Shown here piece by piece: positions 1 to 7,296 of a DNA stretch of 11,353 nt; within the stretch, counting starts at the first letter, position 1, and each line of letters starts with the position of its first letter. The position numbers and the translations under genes are program-made. This DNA comes from Firmicutes bacterium UBA5201. GTDB lineage: Bacteria > Bacillota > Clostridia > Peptostreptococcales > Acidaminobacteraceae. Location: the NCBI GenBank assembly GCA_002412775.1, contig DHVT01000013.1:1-11353 (forward strand), in the 5' to 3' direction. The notes below the pieces were generated by a model that was not told the DNA's origin, ran no database searches, and saw only the letters and a program-made list of their open reading frames with translations.

Positions 1-25
1 GGACATTTTCAAATGTGATTGACAC

Positions 26-55
26 AAAAAAAATACCTGTCCGTATGGACAGGTA
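26..55 (-). terminator. Intrinsic terminator of the marR gene
   Basis: A perfect 9-bp stem (34-42 with 47-55) closes a 4-nt loop. Read on the minus strand it is followed at once by a run of eight T. It lies 24 nt past the marR stop codon, so it ends that transcript. No comparable T-run follows it on the plus strand, so it looks one-directional. Confidence 0.9.
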
Positions 56-78
56 CCCGAATCGTTGCTGGTTTCAAT

Positions 79-552
79 TCAGTTGCGTCTTGTTGTTGAG
101 GGTTTGAGTGTTTCGTTGATGACAGTGTTGAGATCGGATATGGATTGGTTCAGACGTTCCAAACTCTTCATATCCAAATCCACCAATTGTTGTCCCATGT
201 CATCTGTAAAGTTTACTAATGTCGATTCGACGATGGACCGTCCTTTATCTGTTAGAGATATATAGTAAATGCGTTTGTCATCAAGGTCGATCTGTTTCTT
301 TATATAGCCATCTTCGATTGCAGTCTTCACGTATCGGCTGCAGTTGGGTAAAGAAATATTCAAGAGTTCGGATACTTCCGTGATCATCAATTTTTCATGA
401 CGGTATACCGTGTGCAACAATCTAAACTCAAGTTTGCTTACCGCTTGATTTTGATTTTTCATAAAACTAGTCTGGATAACCTCTTCATAAAAATCATTGA
501 AAATCATCACCTGTTTTATTATGCTTTTAATCTTATTATTGTTGTCTTTCAT
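79..552 (-). CDS. MarR-family winged-helix transcriptional regulator
   Basis: A predicted 157-residue DNA-binding repressor or activator that would act as a dimer in the cytoplasm. The layout is typical of MarR: an N-terminal dimerisation helix, a helix-turn-helix at roughly residues 57-80 (ITEVSELLNIS...CSRYVKTAIEDGYI), and a wing at about 88-105 with the family signature LDDKR...ISLTDKG. Dimerisation helices follow to the end. I chose the ATG at 552, which lies 10 nt from an AGGAG ribosome binding site (563-567). An in-frame ATG at 558 and a GTG at 561 sit only 4 and 1 nt from it. The gene has its own promoter and terminator, so it is probably a single transcription unit. The ligand and targets are unknown. 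Its nearness to a fatty-acid operon recalls FabT, also a MarR protein, but I see no FabT-specific sequence feature and the gene is separated from fab by proBA. Confidence 0.85.
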   Translation of the reverse strand: MKDNNNKIKSIIKQVMIFNDFYEEVIQTSFMKNQNQAVSKLEFRLLHTVYRHEKLMITEVSELLNISLPNCSRYVKTAIEDGYIKKQIDLDDKRIYYISLTDKGRSIVESTLVNFTDDMGQQLVDLDMKSLERLNQSISDLNTVINETLKPSTTRRN

Positions 553-573
553 GATCATCACGCTCCTATGATA

Positions 574-602
574 ATTATAAAATGAGAGGTATATAAATGC
601 AA
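574..602 (-). promoter_or_regulatory. Promoter of the marR gene
   Basis: On the minus strand a TTGCAT -35 (597-602) and a perfect TATAAT -10 (574-579) are separated by exactly 17 nt. Transcription would start near 567, right at the AGGAG ribosome binding site, so the leader would be very short. The rest of the 562-650 gap holds no gene. I found no convincing terminator after proA, so some read-through from proBA into marR is possible. Confidence 0.65.
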
Positions 603-650
603 GTAATCTTTATAGATTGTTATCAAATTGTCACATCAAAAATAGCGATA

Positions 651-1919
651 TCACTTCCTGATTTGTCCATTCCCATAAATCACGTATTTGGAAGAGGTGA
701 GGGCTCTAAGTCCCATTGGTCCTCTGGCATGCAATTTCTGTGTGCTGATTCCGATTTCCGCTCCGAAACCGAACTGGCTGCCATCGGTGAATCTTGTGGA
801 TGCGTTGACATAGACAGCTGAACTGTCCACAGCCGCAAGAAACTTTCTGGCATGTTCATAATTATGTGTCAATATGGCTTCCGAGTGTCCGGTGCTGTAT
901 TCATCTATATGGTTCAGTGCCTCATCCAGGGAGTCCATGATCCGGACAGCGAGTTTGAAATCCAGGTATTCGGTTCTCCAGTCTTCCTCGGTGGCAAGCT
1001 GGACCGAAGAGGGTACTTCAGCCAACAATTTCATGGAATCCGGACAGAGGAAAAGTGAAACCTTTTGTTCGGTCATGTGTTTGACCAACTGTGGCACAAA
1101 TGCTTCAGCTATGCCTCTATGGACCAAAACGGTCTCAACAGCATTGCATGCTCCGGGTCTCTGCACTTTGGCGTTGGTGATTATGCCGAGTGCGCCATCG
1201 ATTTCATAGTCATCATCCACATAAATATGGCAATTGCCGGCGCCGGTTTCAATAACTGGAACTTTTGCATTCTCGACCACGAACTTGATCAATCCAGCGC
1301 CACCTCTTGGAATGATGCAATCCACGTATTTTGTCGCTTCAAGCAAATCTTTCACAAGTGACCGATCTGTGGATTCCACTAGCTGGACACATCCTTCAGG
1401 AAGATTTTGATCCGAGAGGGCTTCTTTGACAGAAGCCATAATGGCCTGATTGGTCAACAGTGCGTCTGAGCCGCCTTTTAAAATCACTGCATTGCCGGTT
1501 TTAAGGCAAAGTGCCGCCGCATCTATGGTGACATTTGGACGAGATTCGTAAATAATGCCAATGACTCCGAGTGGAACCCGCTTGGATCCGATTTCAAGGC
1601 CGTCCTGGTTGATGTGCATGCTGTCGATTTCTCCAACGGGATCTTTGAGTTCCATTACCTGTCTCAATCCGATGACCATATCATCAAACTTCTTTTCGTT
1701 CAATTCAAGACGCTCGAGCAAGGCATCTTTGAGGCCCATTTTGCTGGCTGCGTCAAGATCCAACTGATTCGCCGCCAAAATGGCTGATTTATGTTTTTCA
1801 AGCGTTTCCGCCATGACTCCGAGAAGCTTGTTCTTTTGAACTGTCTCTAGCATTCTGAGTTTTCTTGAGGCTGTTTTGGCGTTTTGCCCCATTTGATCAA
1901 TTCCAATAAAAGTTTCCAT
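651..1919 (-). CDS. proA: Glutamate-5-semialdehyde dehydrogenase (gamma-glutamyl phosphate reductase)
   Basis: Reduces L-glutamate 5-phosphate to glutamate 5-semialdehyde with NADPH, the second step of proline synthesis; the product cyclises to pyrroline-5-carboxylate, the substrate of ProC (not in the window). The 422-residue length fits the family. Family motifs are visible: VPLGVIGIIYESRPNVT (about 115-131), ILKGGSDA, PRGGAGL, and the catalytic cysteine in KVQRPGACNA (Cys258). The C-terminal part contains FTDGSQFGFGAEIGIS and LHARGPMGL, typical of ProA. The ATG at 1919 follows a GGGAGG site that sits directly before the proB stop codon. The proB-proA gap is 11 nt, so the two are almost certainly co-transcribed and probably translationally coupled. 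The protein is a soluble cytoplasmic enzyme expected to work with ProB, which passes on a labile phosphate intermediate. Confidence 0.97.
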   Translation of the reverse strand: METFIGIDQMGQNAKTASRKLRMLETVQKNKLLGVMAETLEKHKSAILAANQLDLDAASKMGLKDALLERLELNEKKFDDMVIGLRQVMELKDPVGEIDSMHINQDGLEIGSKRVPLGVIGIIYESRPNVTIDAAALCLKTGNAVILKGGSDALLTNQAIMASVKEALSDQNLPEGCVQLVESTDRSLVKDLLEATKYVDCIIPRGGAGLIKFVVENAKVPVIETGAGNCHIYVDDDYEIDGALGIITNAKVQRPGACNAVETVLVHRGIAEAFVPQLVKHMTEQKVSLFLCPDSMKLLAEVPSSVQLATEEDWRTEYLDFKLAVRIMDSLDEALNHIDEYSTGHSEAILTHNYEHARKFLAAVDSSAVYVNASTRFTDGSQFGFGAEIGISTQKLHARGPMGLRALTSSKYVIYGNGQIRK

Positions 1920-1930
1920 TTCATCCTCCC

Positions 1931-2734
1931 TTAAGACGATTTTCTCCTATTTGAAAATTTGAATAAAGTTCCATGTGCTTTACCTGTAAATACAAGGTTG
2001 AGTATGTTTTCTGTTTTGCTGTTGACAATCAGGAGGTCTTTATGGGCTCCTGAGAGCAAACGGGCAGCGTTGAATTTGGTTTGCATGCCTCCTGTGCCGA
2101 CTTCACTGCCGGAACCTCCGGCTGAAATCCGGTCCATGGCCTCCAGCGATTCTATGAGAGGGATCATGACCGCATCCGGATTGGACCTCGGGTCTTTGTC
2201 ATAAACACCATCAATGTCGGAAAGTATGATCAACATCTCATAGTCCATCATGAAACAGACTTCCGCTGAGAGTGTGTCGTTGTCTCCGACTTTGATCTCA
2301 TCGATCGCAACGACATCATTTTCGTTGACTATAGGAACAATTCCGTGTTTGATGAGTGTGGATAATGCATTGATACTGTGCTGGCGTCTGGAGGGATTGT
2401 CCATGTCCTCTTTTGTGAGCAACACTTGGGCTACGGTTATGCCATATTCTGAAAAAAACTTTTCATACATATGCATGAGAGTGCTTTGACCTACCGCTGC
2501 CGCGGCCTGTTTTTCAGGTATTTCCTTTGGTCTGCTCTGAAATTTCATCTTGCCCATACCGGCCGCTATCGCACCGGATGAGACAACGATCACAGCAAGT
2601 CCCTTATTATATAGGTTGGCGATTTGTTTGACGAGTTGTTCCATTTTCCATAAATCAATCAGACCACTGTCGTGCGTTAGTGAAGAAGAGCCGATTTTGA
2701 TGACGATTTTTTCATATTCCGTTAAAGAATGCAC
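1931..2734 (-). CDS. proB: Glutamate 5-kinase, short form without PUA domain
   Basis: Phosphorylates L-glutamate with ATP to glutamate 5-phosphate, the committed and normally proline-inhibited step of proline synthesis. It is an amino-acid kinase fold enzyme of 267 residues. Visible motifs are VIKIGSSSLT near the N terminus, VIVVSSGAIAAGM (about 48-60), PIVNENDVVA and KVGDNDTLSA (about 134-156), LSDIDGVYDKDPR (171-183) and GTGGMQTKFNAA (213-224). E. coli ProB is about 100 residues longer because of a C-terminal PUA domain; this protein ends after the kinase domain, as in many Firmicutes, so it is a natural short form. The start is a GTG at 2734 with a GGAGG site 7 nt upstream; no better ATG is near. 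It is the first gene of the proBA operon. Confidence 0.97.
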   Translation of the reverse strand: MHSLTEYEKIVIKIGSSSLTHDSGLIDLWKMEQLVKQIANLYNKGLAVIVVSSGAIAAGMGKMKFQSRPKEIPEKQAAAAVGQSTLMHMYEKFFSEYGITVAQVLLTKEDMDNPSRRQHSINALSTLIKHGIVPIVNENDVVAIDEIKVGDNDTLSAEVCFMMDYEMLIILSDIDGVYDKDPRSNPDAVMIPLIESLEAMDRISAGGSGSEVGTGGMQTKFNAARLLSGAHKDLLIVNSKTENILNLVFTGKAHGTLFKFSNRRKSS

Positions 2735-2767
2735 TGTAGAGCCTCCTATATCAATCTATTTCGAAAC

Positions 2768-2776
2768 AGTATATCA
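2768..2776 (-). promoter_or_regulatory. Extended -10 promoter of proBA
   Basis: On the minus strand the sequence TGATATACT gives a TGn extended -10 followed by TATACT (2768-2773). No good -35 lies 17 nt upstream, where the fabZ terminator T-run sits, so promoter strength would rest on the extended -10. The start would fall near 2761, leaving a leader of about 27 nt before the GTG start of proB. Confidence 0.5.
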
Positions 2777-2783
2777 CAAAAAT

Positions 2784-2823
2784 AAAAAAAAGGCATCTGG
2801 TTTATAAGTCACCAATGCCTTTT
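2784..2823 (-). terminator. Intrinsic terminator of the fab operon, after fabZ
   Basis: A 9-bp stem (2788-2796 with 2815-2823) extends inward through TGGT/ACCA with one bulged G. On the minus strand it runs into eight T. It begins 14 nt past the fabZ stop and separates the fatty-acid genes from proBA. Confidence 0.9.
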
Positions 2824-2836
2824 AAGAAGGAAGAAT

Positions 2837-3262
2837 TTATCCAATCATAAATGAAAGTTCAGCTTCGCAGACTACAGCGCCGTCGACTTTTGCGACAGCT
2901 TTGCCGACTCCGTAATTCGCTCTGGACTTGATCATTTCAATCTCAAGAACCAAAGAATCTCCAGGAATGACTTTCTTTCTGAATTTGCAATTGTTGATGC
3001 CTGCAAAATAGGCTATTTTTCCAATGTTTTCAGGTTTTTTGAGGAGCAGTACCGCTCCGACCTGGGCGAGTGCCTCTACAATCAACACACCTGGCATGAC
3101 GTGTTCCTGAGGAAAATGGCCTTGGAAGAAATATTCGTTTACTGTAACGTTCTTGATCCCTGTTGCACGTACACCTTCCTCGATTTCAGTGATTCTATCC
3201 ACCAAAATGAAAGGGTAGCGGTGTGGAATTATTTCTTGGATTTGATTGCTGTTGAGTAGCAT
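2837..3262 (-). CDS. fabZ: 3-hydroxyacyl-[acyl-carrier-protein] dehydratase FabZ
   Basis: Dehydrates (3R)-hydroxyacyl-ACP to trans-2-enoyl-ACP, the third step of each elongation cycle. The protein has 141 residues, a single hotdog fold as usual for FabZ. It shows IIPHRYPFILVDRI at 11-24, the catalytic histidine in FQGHFP (His49), and the catalytic glutamate in PGVLIVEALAQ (Glu63). No FabA-type isomerase features are evident. The ATG at 3262 has an AGGAG site that overlaps the fabF stop codon (TAG at 3272-3274), which suggests translational coupling. It is the last gene of the operon and is followed by a strong terminator. Because no FabA, FabM or FabN gene is present here, the route to unsaturated fatty acids cannot be read from this window. 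Confidence 0.96.
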   Translation of the reverse strand: MLLNSNQIQEIIPHRYPFILVDRITEIEEGVRATGIKNVTVNEYFFQGHFPQEHVMPGVLIVEALAQVGAVLLLKKPENIGKIAYFAGINNCKFRKKVIPGDSLVLEIEMIKSRANYGVGKAVAKVDGAVVCEAELSFMIG

Positions 3263-3271
3263 GAGGGACTC

Positions 3272-4510
3272 CTAACCTTTGTATTTTGCGAAAATGAGTG
3301 TCGCGTTATGACCACCGAATCCGAGTGAATTCGTCAGAGCATAATCAACGGTTTGTTTTCTACCGATCTTAGGAACGTAGTCGAGATCACATAGAGGATC
3401 ATTTTCCTCAAGATTTATGGTTGCCGGGACAAAGTCGTTTTCCACGGCTAATGCGCACACTGCCGATTCGATTCCACCTGCCGCACCGAGCAAATGACCC
3501 GTCATGGATTTTGTCGAGGACACCGGAATCTTATAGGCAAGGTCACCGAATGTCGACTTGATGGCTGCCGTCTCGAAAATATCGTTATATGGTGTGCTTG
3601 TTCCATGAGCATTGATATAGTGGATGTCTTCCTTTGTTATACCAGCGTCTTTTATGGCCATTTTCATGGCTCTGGCTCCACCTTCGCCACCTGGCGCGGG
3701 AGTTGTGATGTGGTGCGAGTCACTCGTCGAACCATAACCCACAAGTTCCGCATAAATGTGTGCGCCTCTTTCGAGAGCATGCTCGAGTTTTTCGAGAACG
3801 ATCATCGCAGCGCCCTCTGCCATGACAAATCCACTGCGGTCCTTATCAAAAGGTATGGACGCGCGGCTTGGGTCATGTGATTCACATAGAGCGGTCATGG
3901 CCTGGAAACCGCCGACGCCGAGTGCGGAAATGGATGCTTCCGTACCACCGGCGATCATAATATCATGATGACCATATCTAAGTTCTTTGAGAGCTTCACC
4001 GATAGCGCTCGCACTGGATGCGCAAGCCGTGTTGTAAGTCAGGCAAGACCCTTTGACACCGAGTTCAATGGATACGTTGCCCGCGGCCATATTGGAGATG
4101 GACATCGGTATGAAGAAAGGAGAGATTCTGTCAGCCCCTTTTGAGAACATTTTACCTGCGGAATCTTCAATAGTGATCAGACCACCGATACCACAGCCCA
4201 TATAAATACCGACATTTTCTGCATTGTCATCGTTGATGGTCAATTTGGCATCTTCGATGGCAAGCTTTGAAGCTCCAATGGCGAATTGTGTGAATCGATC
4301 CATACGTTTGGCTTCTTTTTTGTTTACAAACACAGTTGGATCGAAGTCTTTGACTTCACCAGCCACTTTGACTTTGAAATTTTCAGTGTCAAATGATTCG
4401 ATCATGCCGATGCCGCATTTGCCTTCTTGAATGCCTGTCCAAAATGCCTCTTTTCCTGTTCCGATAGGGGAAATGATTCCCAATCCTGTTACAACTACTC
4501 TATTTTTCAC
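3272..4510 (-). CDS. fabF: Beta-ketoacyl-[acyl-carrier-protein] synthase II
   Basis: Condenses malonyl-ACP with an acyl-ACP, the elongating step of fatty acid synthesis. With the start chosen here the protein is 412 residues, one short of E. coli FabF, and the thiolase-fold Cys-His-His triad falls at Cys163 (NTACASSASA), His302 (NAHGTSTPYND) and His339 (KSMTGHLLGAAGG). The start is the GTG at 4510: a GGAGG site lies 8 nt upstream and translation opens with KNRVVVTGLG, as FabF proteins do. An in-frame ATG at 4525 adds five residues but has no ribosome binding site, and the GGAGG lies inside that extension. The gene sits between fabG and fabZ in the fab operon. The enzyme is soluble and is the usual target class of cerulenin and platensimycin. 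Confidence 0.97.
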   Translation of the reverse strand: MKNRVVVTGLGIISPIGTGKEAFWTGIQEGKCGIGMIESFDTENFKVKVAGEVKDFDPTVFVNKKEAKRMDRFTQFAIGASKLAIEDAKLTINDDNAENVGIYMGCGIGGLITIEDSAGKMFSKGADRISPFFIPMSISNMAAGNVSIELGVKGSCLTYNTACASSASAIGEALKELRYGHHDIMIAGGTEASISALGVGGFQAMTALCESHDPSRASIPFDKDRSGFVMAEGAAMIVLEKLEHALERGAHIYAELVGYGSTSDSHHITTPAPGGEGGARAMKMAIKDAGITKEDIHYINAHGTSTPYNDIFETAAIKSTFGDLAYKIPVSSTKSMTGHLLGAAGGIESAVCALAVENDFVPATINLEENDPLCDLDYVPKIGRKQTVDYALTNSLGFGGHNATLIFAKYKG

Positions 4511-4543
4511 GAAAAAATCCTCCATTAATAATCATATGAATTT

Positions 4544-5266
4544 TTAAATGGCCATTCCGCCATCGACTTTGATGACTTGTCCTGTGATGTATGCCGCTTT
4601 GTCCGACGCAAGAAATGCCACGACGTTCGCGACGTCTTCAGGTGTTCCGAATGTGCCGAGTGGAATCTTTGAGAGCGCGGCTGTTTTAGCTTCATCACTG
4701 ATCGCGTCAGTCATTTTTGTTTTGATGAACCCGGGAGCGATCGCATTTACTGTAATTCCTCTTGGTGCGAGTTCACGGGCCACTGATTTTGTGAATCCGA
4801 TGACACCCGCTTTCGACGCGGCATAATTGGCTTGTCCAATATTGCCGGTGATGCCGACAACTGAAGCGATGTTGATAATGCGTCCGAATCTTTGCTTCAT
4901 CATGATTCGAGCGATGTGCTTGGTGCAGTTGAATGTGCCTTTAAGGTTGGTGTTGGATACGGAGTCAAATTCCTCCTCCGTCATTTTGATCAGAAGGTTG
5001 TCACGTGTGATGCCAGCGTTGTTCACGAGCAAATCAATCTGTCCGAAGGTCTCTTTTGTGATCTGAATGATCCTTTCGGCATCGGCATAATCGCTGACAT
5101 CGCCTTGAACGAGCAATACTTTTGTTTTAAGGGTCTGAACGAACTGCTCCAGCTCATCTTTATTGCTTCTGTAATTGAGCACAAGGTTGTAGCCCTCGTT
5201 CGCGAGAACTTCTGCGATTGAGCGCCCTATACCTCGGCCTGCGCCTGTTACTATGGCAACTTTCAT
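4544..5266 (-). CDS. fabG: 3-oxoacyl-[acyl-carrier-protein] reductase
   Basis: Reduces 3-ketoacyl-ACP to (3R)-hydroxyacyl-ACP with NADPH, the first reduction of the cycle. It is a short-chain dehydrogenase of 240 residues with a Rossmann fold. The nucleotide-binding loop is TGAGRGIG (7-14), and NNAGITRDN follows at about 82-90. The catalytic residues are Asn107, Ser135 (NIASVVG), Tyr148 and Lys152 (YAASK). The C-terminal DVANVVAFLAS...ITGQVIKVDGG is the standard FabG ending. The ATG at 5266 follows a GAGGTG site. The gap to fabD is 14 nt and to the fabF start about 33 nt. SDR proteins are many, but the operon context makes FabG secure. Confidence 0.97.
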   Translation of the reverse strand: MKVAIVTGAGRGIGRSIAEVLANEGYNLVLNYRSNKDELEQFVQTLKTKVLLVQGDVSDYADAERIIQITKETFGQIDLLVNNAGITRDNLLIKMTEEEFDSVSNTNLKGTFNCTKHIARIMMKQRFGRIINIASVVGITGNIGQANYAASKAGVIGFTKSVARELAPRGITVNAIAPGFIKTKMTDAISDEAKTAALSKIPLGTFGTPEDVANVVAFLASDKAAYITGQVIKVDGGMAI

Positions 5267-5280
5267 TTTTCACCTCATCT

Positions 5281-6240
5281 TTAGATAGCTTTGTGAAGAT
5301 CGGATTGATCTTTGATATACGATATGGCCTCGTGGAATGATTCCAAATTATGGATGGAAAGCACTTTGATCGAACGGTCGATTTTAGCCACAAATGAAGA
5401 CAGTGCGTTTCCTGGACCGAACTCGACAAGTGTATCGATGCCCATCATTTTCATGGATTTGATGCAATCTACCCATTGAACGGCGGAAGTCACCTGTTTT
5501 GCCAGATAATGTTTGATTCTTTCCTCTGAGGATACTATACGGCCATCCACATTGGATATGACCGGAGTATTCATTTTTTCAAAGGAGACGGTCTCGAGAA
5601 CCTCCGCAAGTTCCGTTTCCGCTTTGGAGAGCATGGAAGTGTGGAAAGGTGCGCTGACTGCCAGCGGCACGACGCGCTTCGCGCCTTTTTCTTTGGCGAT
5701 TTCACCGGCTTTTTCAAGCGCGACAAGTTCGCCACCGAGAACGATCTGCTGAGTGGAATTGAAATTGCAGACTTCGACGATACCATATGCTGAAGCCTCG
5801 GCAACAATTTCCTCCACAGTCTCAGGAGTGACACCTGTAAGTGCTGTCATTCCTCCAATTCCAAGCGGCACAGCATTTTGCATGAATGCGCCCCTTTTTT
5901 TGACAAGTTGAACAGCATCTTCAAATTGTAACGAGCCTGCTGAGACATGCGCTGAATATTCTCCCAGAGAGAGGCCAGCCACTGCGGCGGGGATCATATC
6001 GATTTTAGTTTCAAAAGCCTTCAAAATGGCTATGGATGTAGTCAAGATTGCAGGCTGTGTGATTTCAGTCTTGTTGAGTTCCTCTTGTGAACCATGAAAA
6101 CAAAGTGTTTTCAAATCATAGCCGAGTGCGAGATTTGCACGGTCGTAAACCACTCGGGATGCTTCAAAATGATCGTAGAATTCTTTGCCCATACCAGATT
6201 TCTGAGCGCCTTGTCCTGCGAAAATGTATCCTATTTTCAT
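5281..6240 (-). CDS. fabD: Malonyl-CoA:acyl-carrier-protein transacylase
   Basis: Transfers malonate from malonyl-CoA to holo-ACP and so feeds FabF. The 319-residue protein opens with KIGYIFAGQGAQKSGMGKE. The nucleophile is Ser91 in GLSLGEYSAH, with Arg116 in the KKRGAFM segment for the malonyl carboxylate and His200 in VSAPFHTSML completing the dyad. The usual GHSLG motif reads GLSLG here, a variant I recall from streptococcal FabD, so it should not impair function. The C-terminal EFGPGNALSSFV matches the family. The ATG at 6240 has a GGAGG site 5 nt upstream. The gap to fabK is 15 nt. Confidence 0.97.
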   Translation of the reverse strand: MKIGYIFAGQGAQKSGMGKEFYDHFEASRVVYDRANLALGYDLKTLCFHGSQEELNKTEITQPAILTTSIAILKAFETKIDMIPAAVAGLSLGEYSAHVSAGSLQFEDAVQLVKKRGAFMQNAVPLGIGGMTALTGVTPETVEEIVAEASAYGIVEVCNFNSTQQIVLGGELVALEKAGEIAKEKGAKRVVPLAVSAPFHTSMLSKAETELAEVLETVSFEKMNTPVISNVDGRIVSSEERIKHYLAKQVTSAVQWVDCIKSMKMMGIDTLVEFGPGNALSSFVAKIDRSIKVLSIHNLESFHEAISYIKDQSDLHKAI

Positions 6241-6255
6241 AATGTCCTCCTTTGA

Positions 6256-7203
6256 TTATCTGCCGGCAATCCATTTGAATTTCTTCAGGATGGTCGACTC
6301 ACATTCAGATATGATTTCTTCTATGATTTCTGCCGATGTCTGCTCTTTTTTGATCAGACCGGCAATTTGGCCTGCCATGACCGACCCGAAGGATACATCA
6401 CCTTCGACTACAGCCTTGCGTAAAGTACCTGCGCCCAGTGCTTCGATTTCTTCCAAAGACGCGCCACTCTTCTCGAGATCGGAGTACTTTCGGAACAACT
6501 TATTTTTGATGATTCTTACCGGATGACCAGTTGAACGACCAGTAACAGCAGTCGAAGTGTCTTTGGCATCGATAATCATGTCTTTGTAGGCTTGGTGTAC
6601 GTTGCATTCTTTGGCGACCAGGAAACGTGTTCCGATTTGAAGACCTTCCGCACCAAGCATCAGTGCTGCGGCTGCACCGCGTCCGTCTCCGATCCCCCCT
6701 GCCGCGATGACAGGAATTTTAAGTGCATCCACCACTTGGGGCACTAAAGACATGGTTGTGAGTTCACCGACATGTCCCCCTGCTTCGGTGCCTTCCGCGA
6801 TGACTGCGTCAACGCCAAGACCTTCCATTCTGCGTGCCAGAGATACCGACGGCACCACTGGAATGATTTTTATGTTGGCCGCCTTCAGGCGTTCAATATA
6901 TTTTCCGGGACTTCCAGCGCCTGTGATGACAATAGGCACTTTTTTCTCAATCGCCAAATCGATGATATCATCCGCATACGGGCTCAGCAGCATGACATTA
7001 AGGCCATAAGGGCGGTCGGTGAGCGATTTCATCTTATCGATCTGCTCCGCTACAATATGTTTTTCGGCATTTCCGCCAGCTATTACTCCAAGTCCGCCTG
7101 CATTGGATACCGAAGCTGCAAGTTCGGCGTCTGAAATCCATGCCATACCACCTTGAATGATCGGGTAATCAATGGACAACATTTCACACAGTAGTGTTTT
7201 CAT
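6256..7203 (-). CDS. fabK: Enoyl-[acyl-carrier-protein] reductase II (FMN-dependent FabK)
   Basis: Reduces trans-2-enoyl-ACP to acyl-ACP with NAD(P)H and FMN, the last step of the cycle. FabK is a TIM-barrel flavoprotein related to nitronate monooxygenases, unrelated to FabI and not inhibited by triclosan. The protein has 315 residues from the chosen start and shows SIDYPIIQGGMAWISD (10-25), NAGGLGVIAGG (34-44), the conserved EGTEAGGHVG with His144, the position of the key histidine in streptococcal FabK, then IPVIAAGGIGDGRG and GLQIGTRFLVAKE for FMN phosphate binding. Two adjacent ATGs exist; the second (7203) lies 7 nt from GGAGG and gives the MKT start seen in streptococcal FabK, while the first (7206) is at 4 nt. 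Placement between acpP and fabD supports FabK over nitronate monooxygenase. Confidence 0.95.
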   Translation of the reverse strand: MKTLLCEMLSIDYPIIQGGMAWISDAELAASVSNAGGLGVIAGGNAEKHIVAEQIDKMKSLTDRPYGLNVMLLSPYADDIIDLAIEKKVPIVITGAGSPGKYIERLKAANIKIIPVVPSVSLARRMEGLGVDAVIAEGTEAGGHVGELTTMSLVPQVVDALKIPVIAAGGIGDGRGAAAALMLGAEGLQIGTRFLVAKECNVHQAYKDMIIDAKDTSTAVTGRSTGHPVRIIKNKLFRKYSDLEKSGASLEEIEALGAGTLRKAVVEGDVSFGSVMAGQIAGLIKKEQTSAEIIEEIISECESTILKKFKWIAGR

Positions 7204-7251
7204 CATAAAGCCTCCAAAGTTTATAAAAAGTTTATTTTATTTATTATGAAA

Positions 7252-7281
7252 GAAAATCCAAGGTGTATTCCATGGATTTTC
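7252..7281 (-). terminator. Hairpin between acpP and fabK, probable attenuator
   Basis: A perfect 9-bp inverted repeat (7252-7260 with 7273-7281) encloses a 12-nt loop, with two further G-C pairs possible inside. On the minus strand the stem ends in TTTTC followed by TTTCATAATAAAT, a weak and broken T-tract. This would be a leaky terminator or a 3' stabilising hairpin for a separate acpP message, leaving part of transcription to enter fabK. The function is inferred. Confidence 0.6.
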
Positions 7282-7296
7282 AGGGTGGTCATTTCT

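Noticed and set aside
3..16. Palindrome ACATTT-TC-AAATGT at the left edge
   Set aside because: A short AT-rich dyad at the window edge with no gene next to it that can be judged; it lies beyond the marR terminator and the upstream context is cut off.
1931..2734. ProB as a truncated gene because it lacks the PUA domain
   Set aside because: The kinase motifs are complete, the stop is followed properly by proA with 11 nt spacing, and short ProB proteins are common in Firmicutes.
4511..4525. ATG at 4525 as the start of fabF
   Set aside because: It has no ribosome binding site, and the GGAGG that serves the GTG at 4510 lies within the extension; the GTG start gives the standard FabF N terminus and residue numbering.
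5281..6240. FabD motif GLSLG instead of GHSLG as a possible inactivating change
   Set aside because: Ser91, Arg116 and His200 are all present, and Leu at this position is, as I recall, normal in streptococcal FabD.
6256..7203. Nitronate monooxygenase as the identity of the FMN TIM-barrel gene
   Set aside because: The family is related, but the position between acpP and fabD and His144 in EGTEAGGHVG support FabK.
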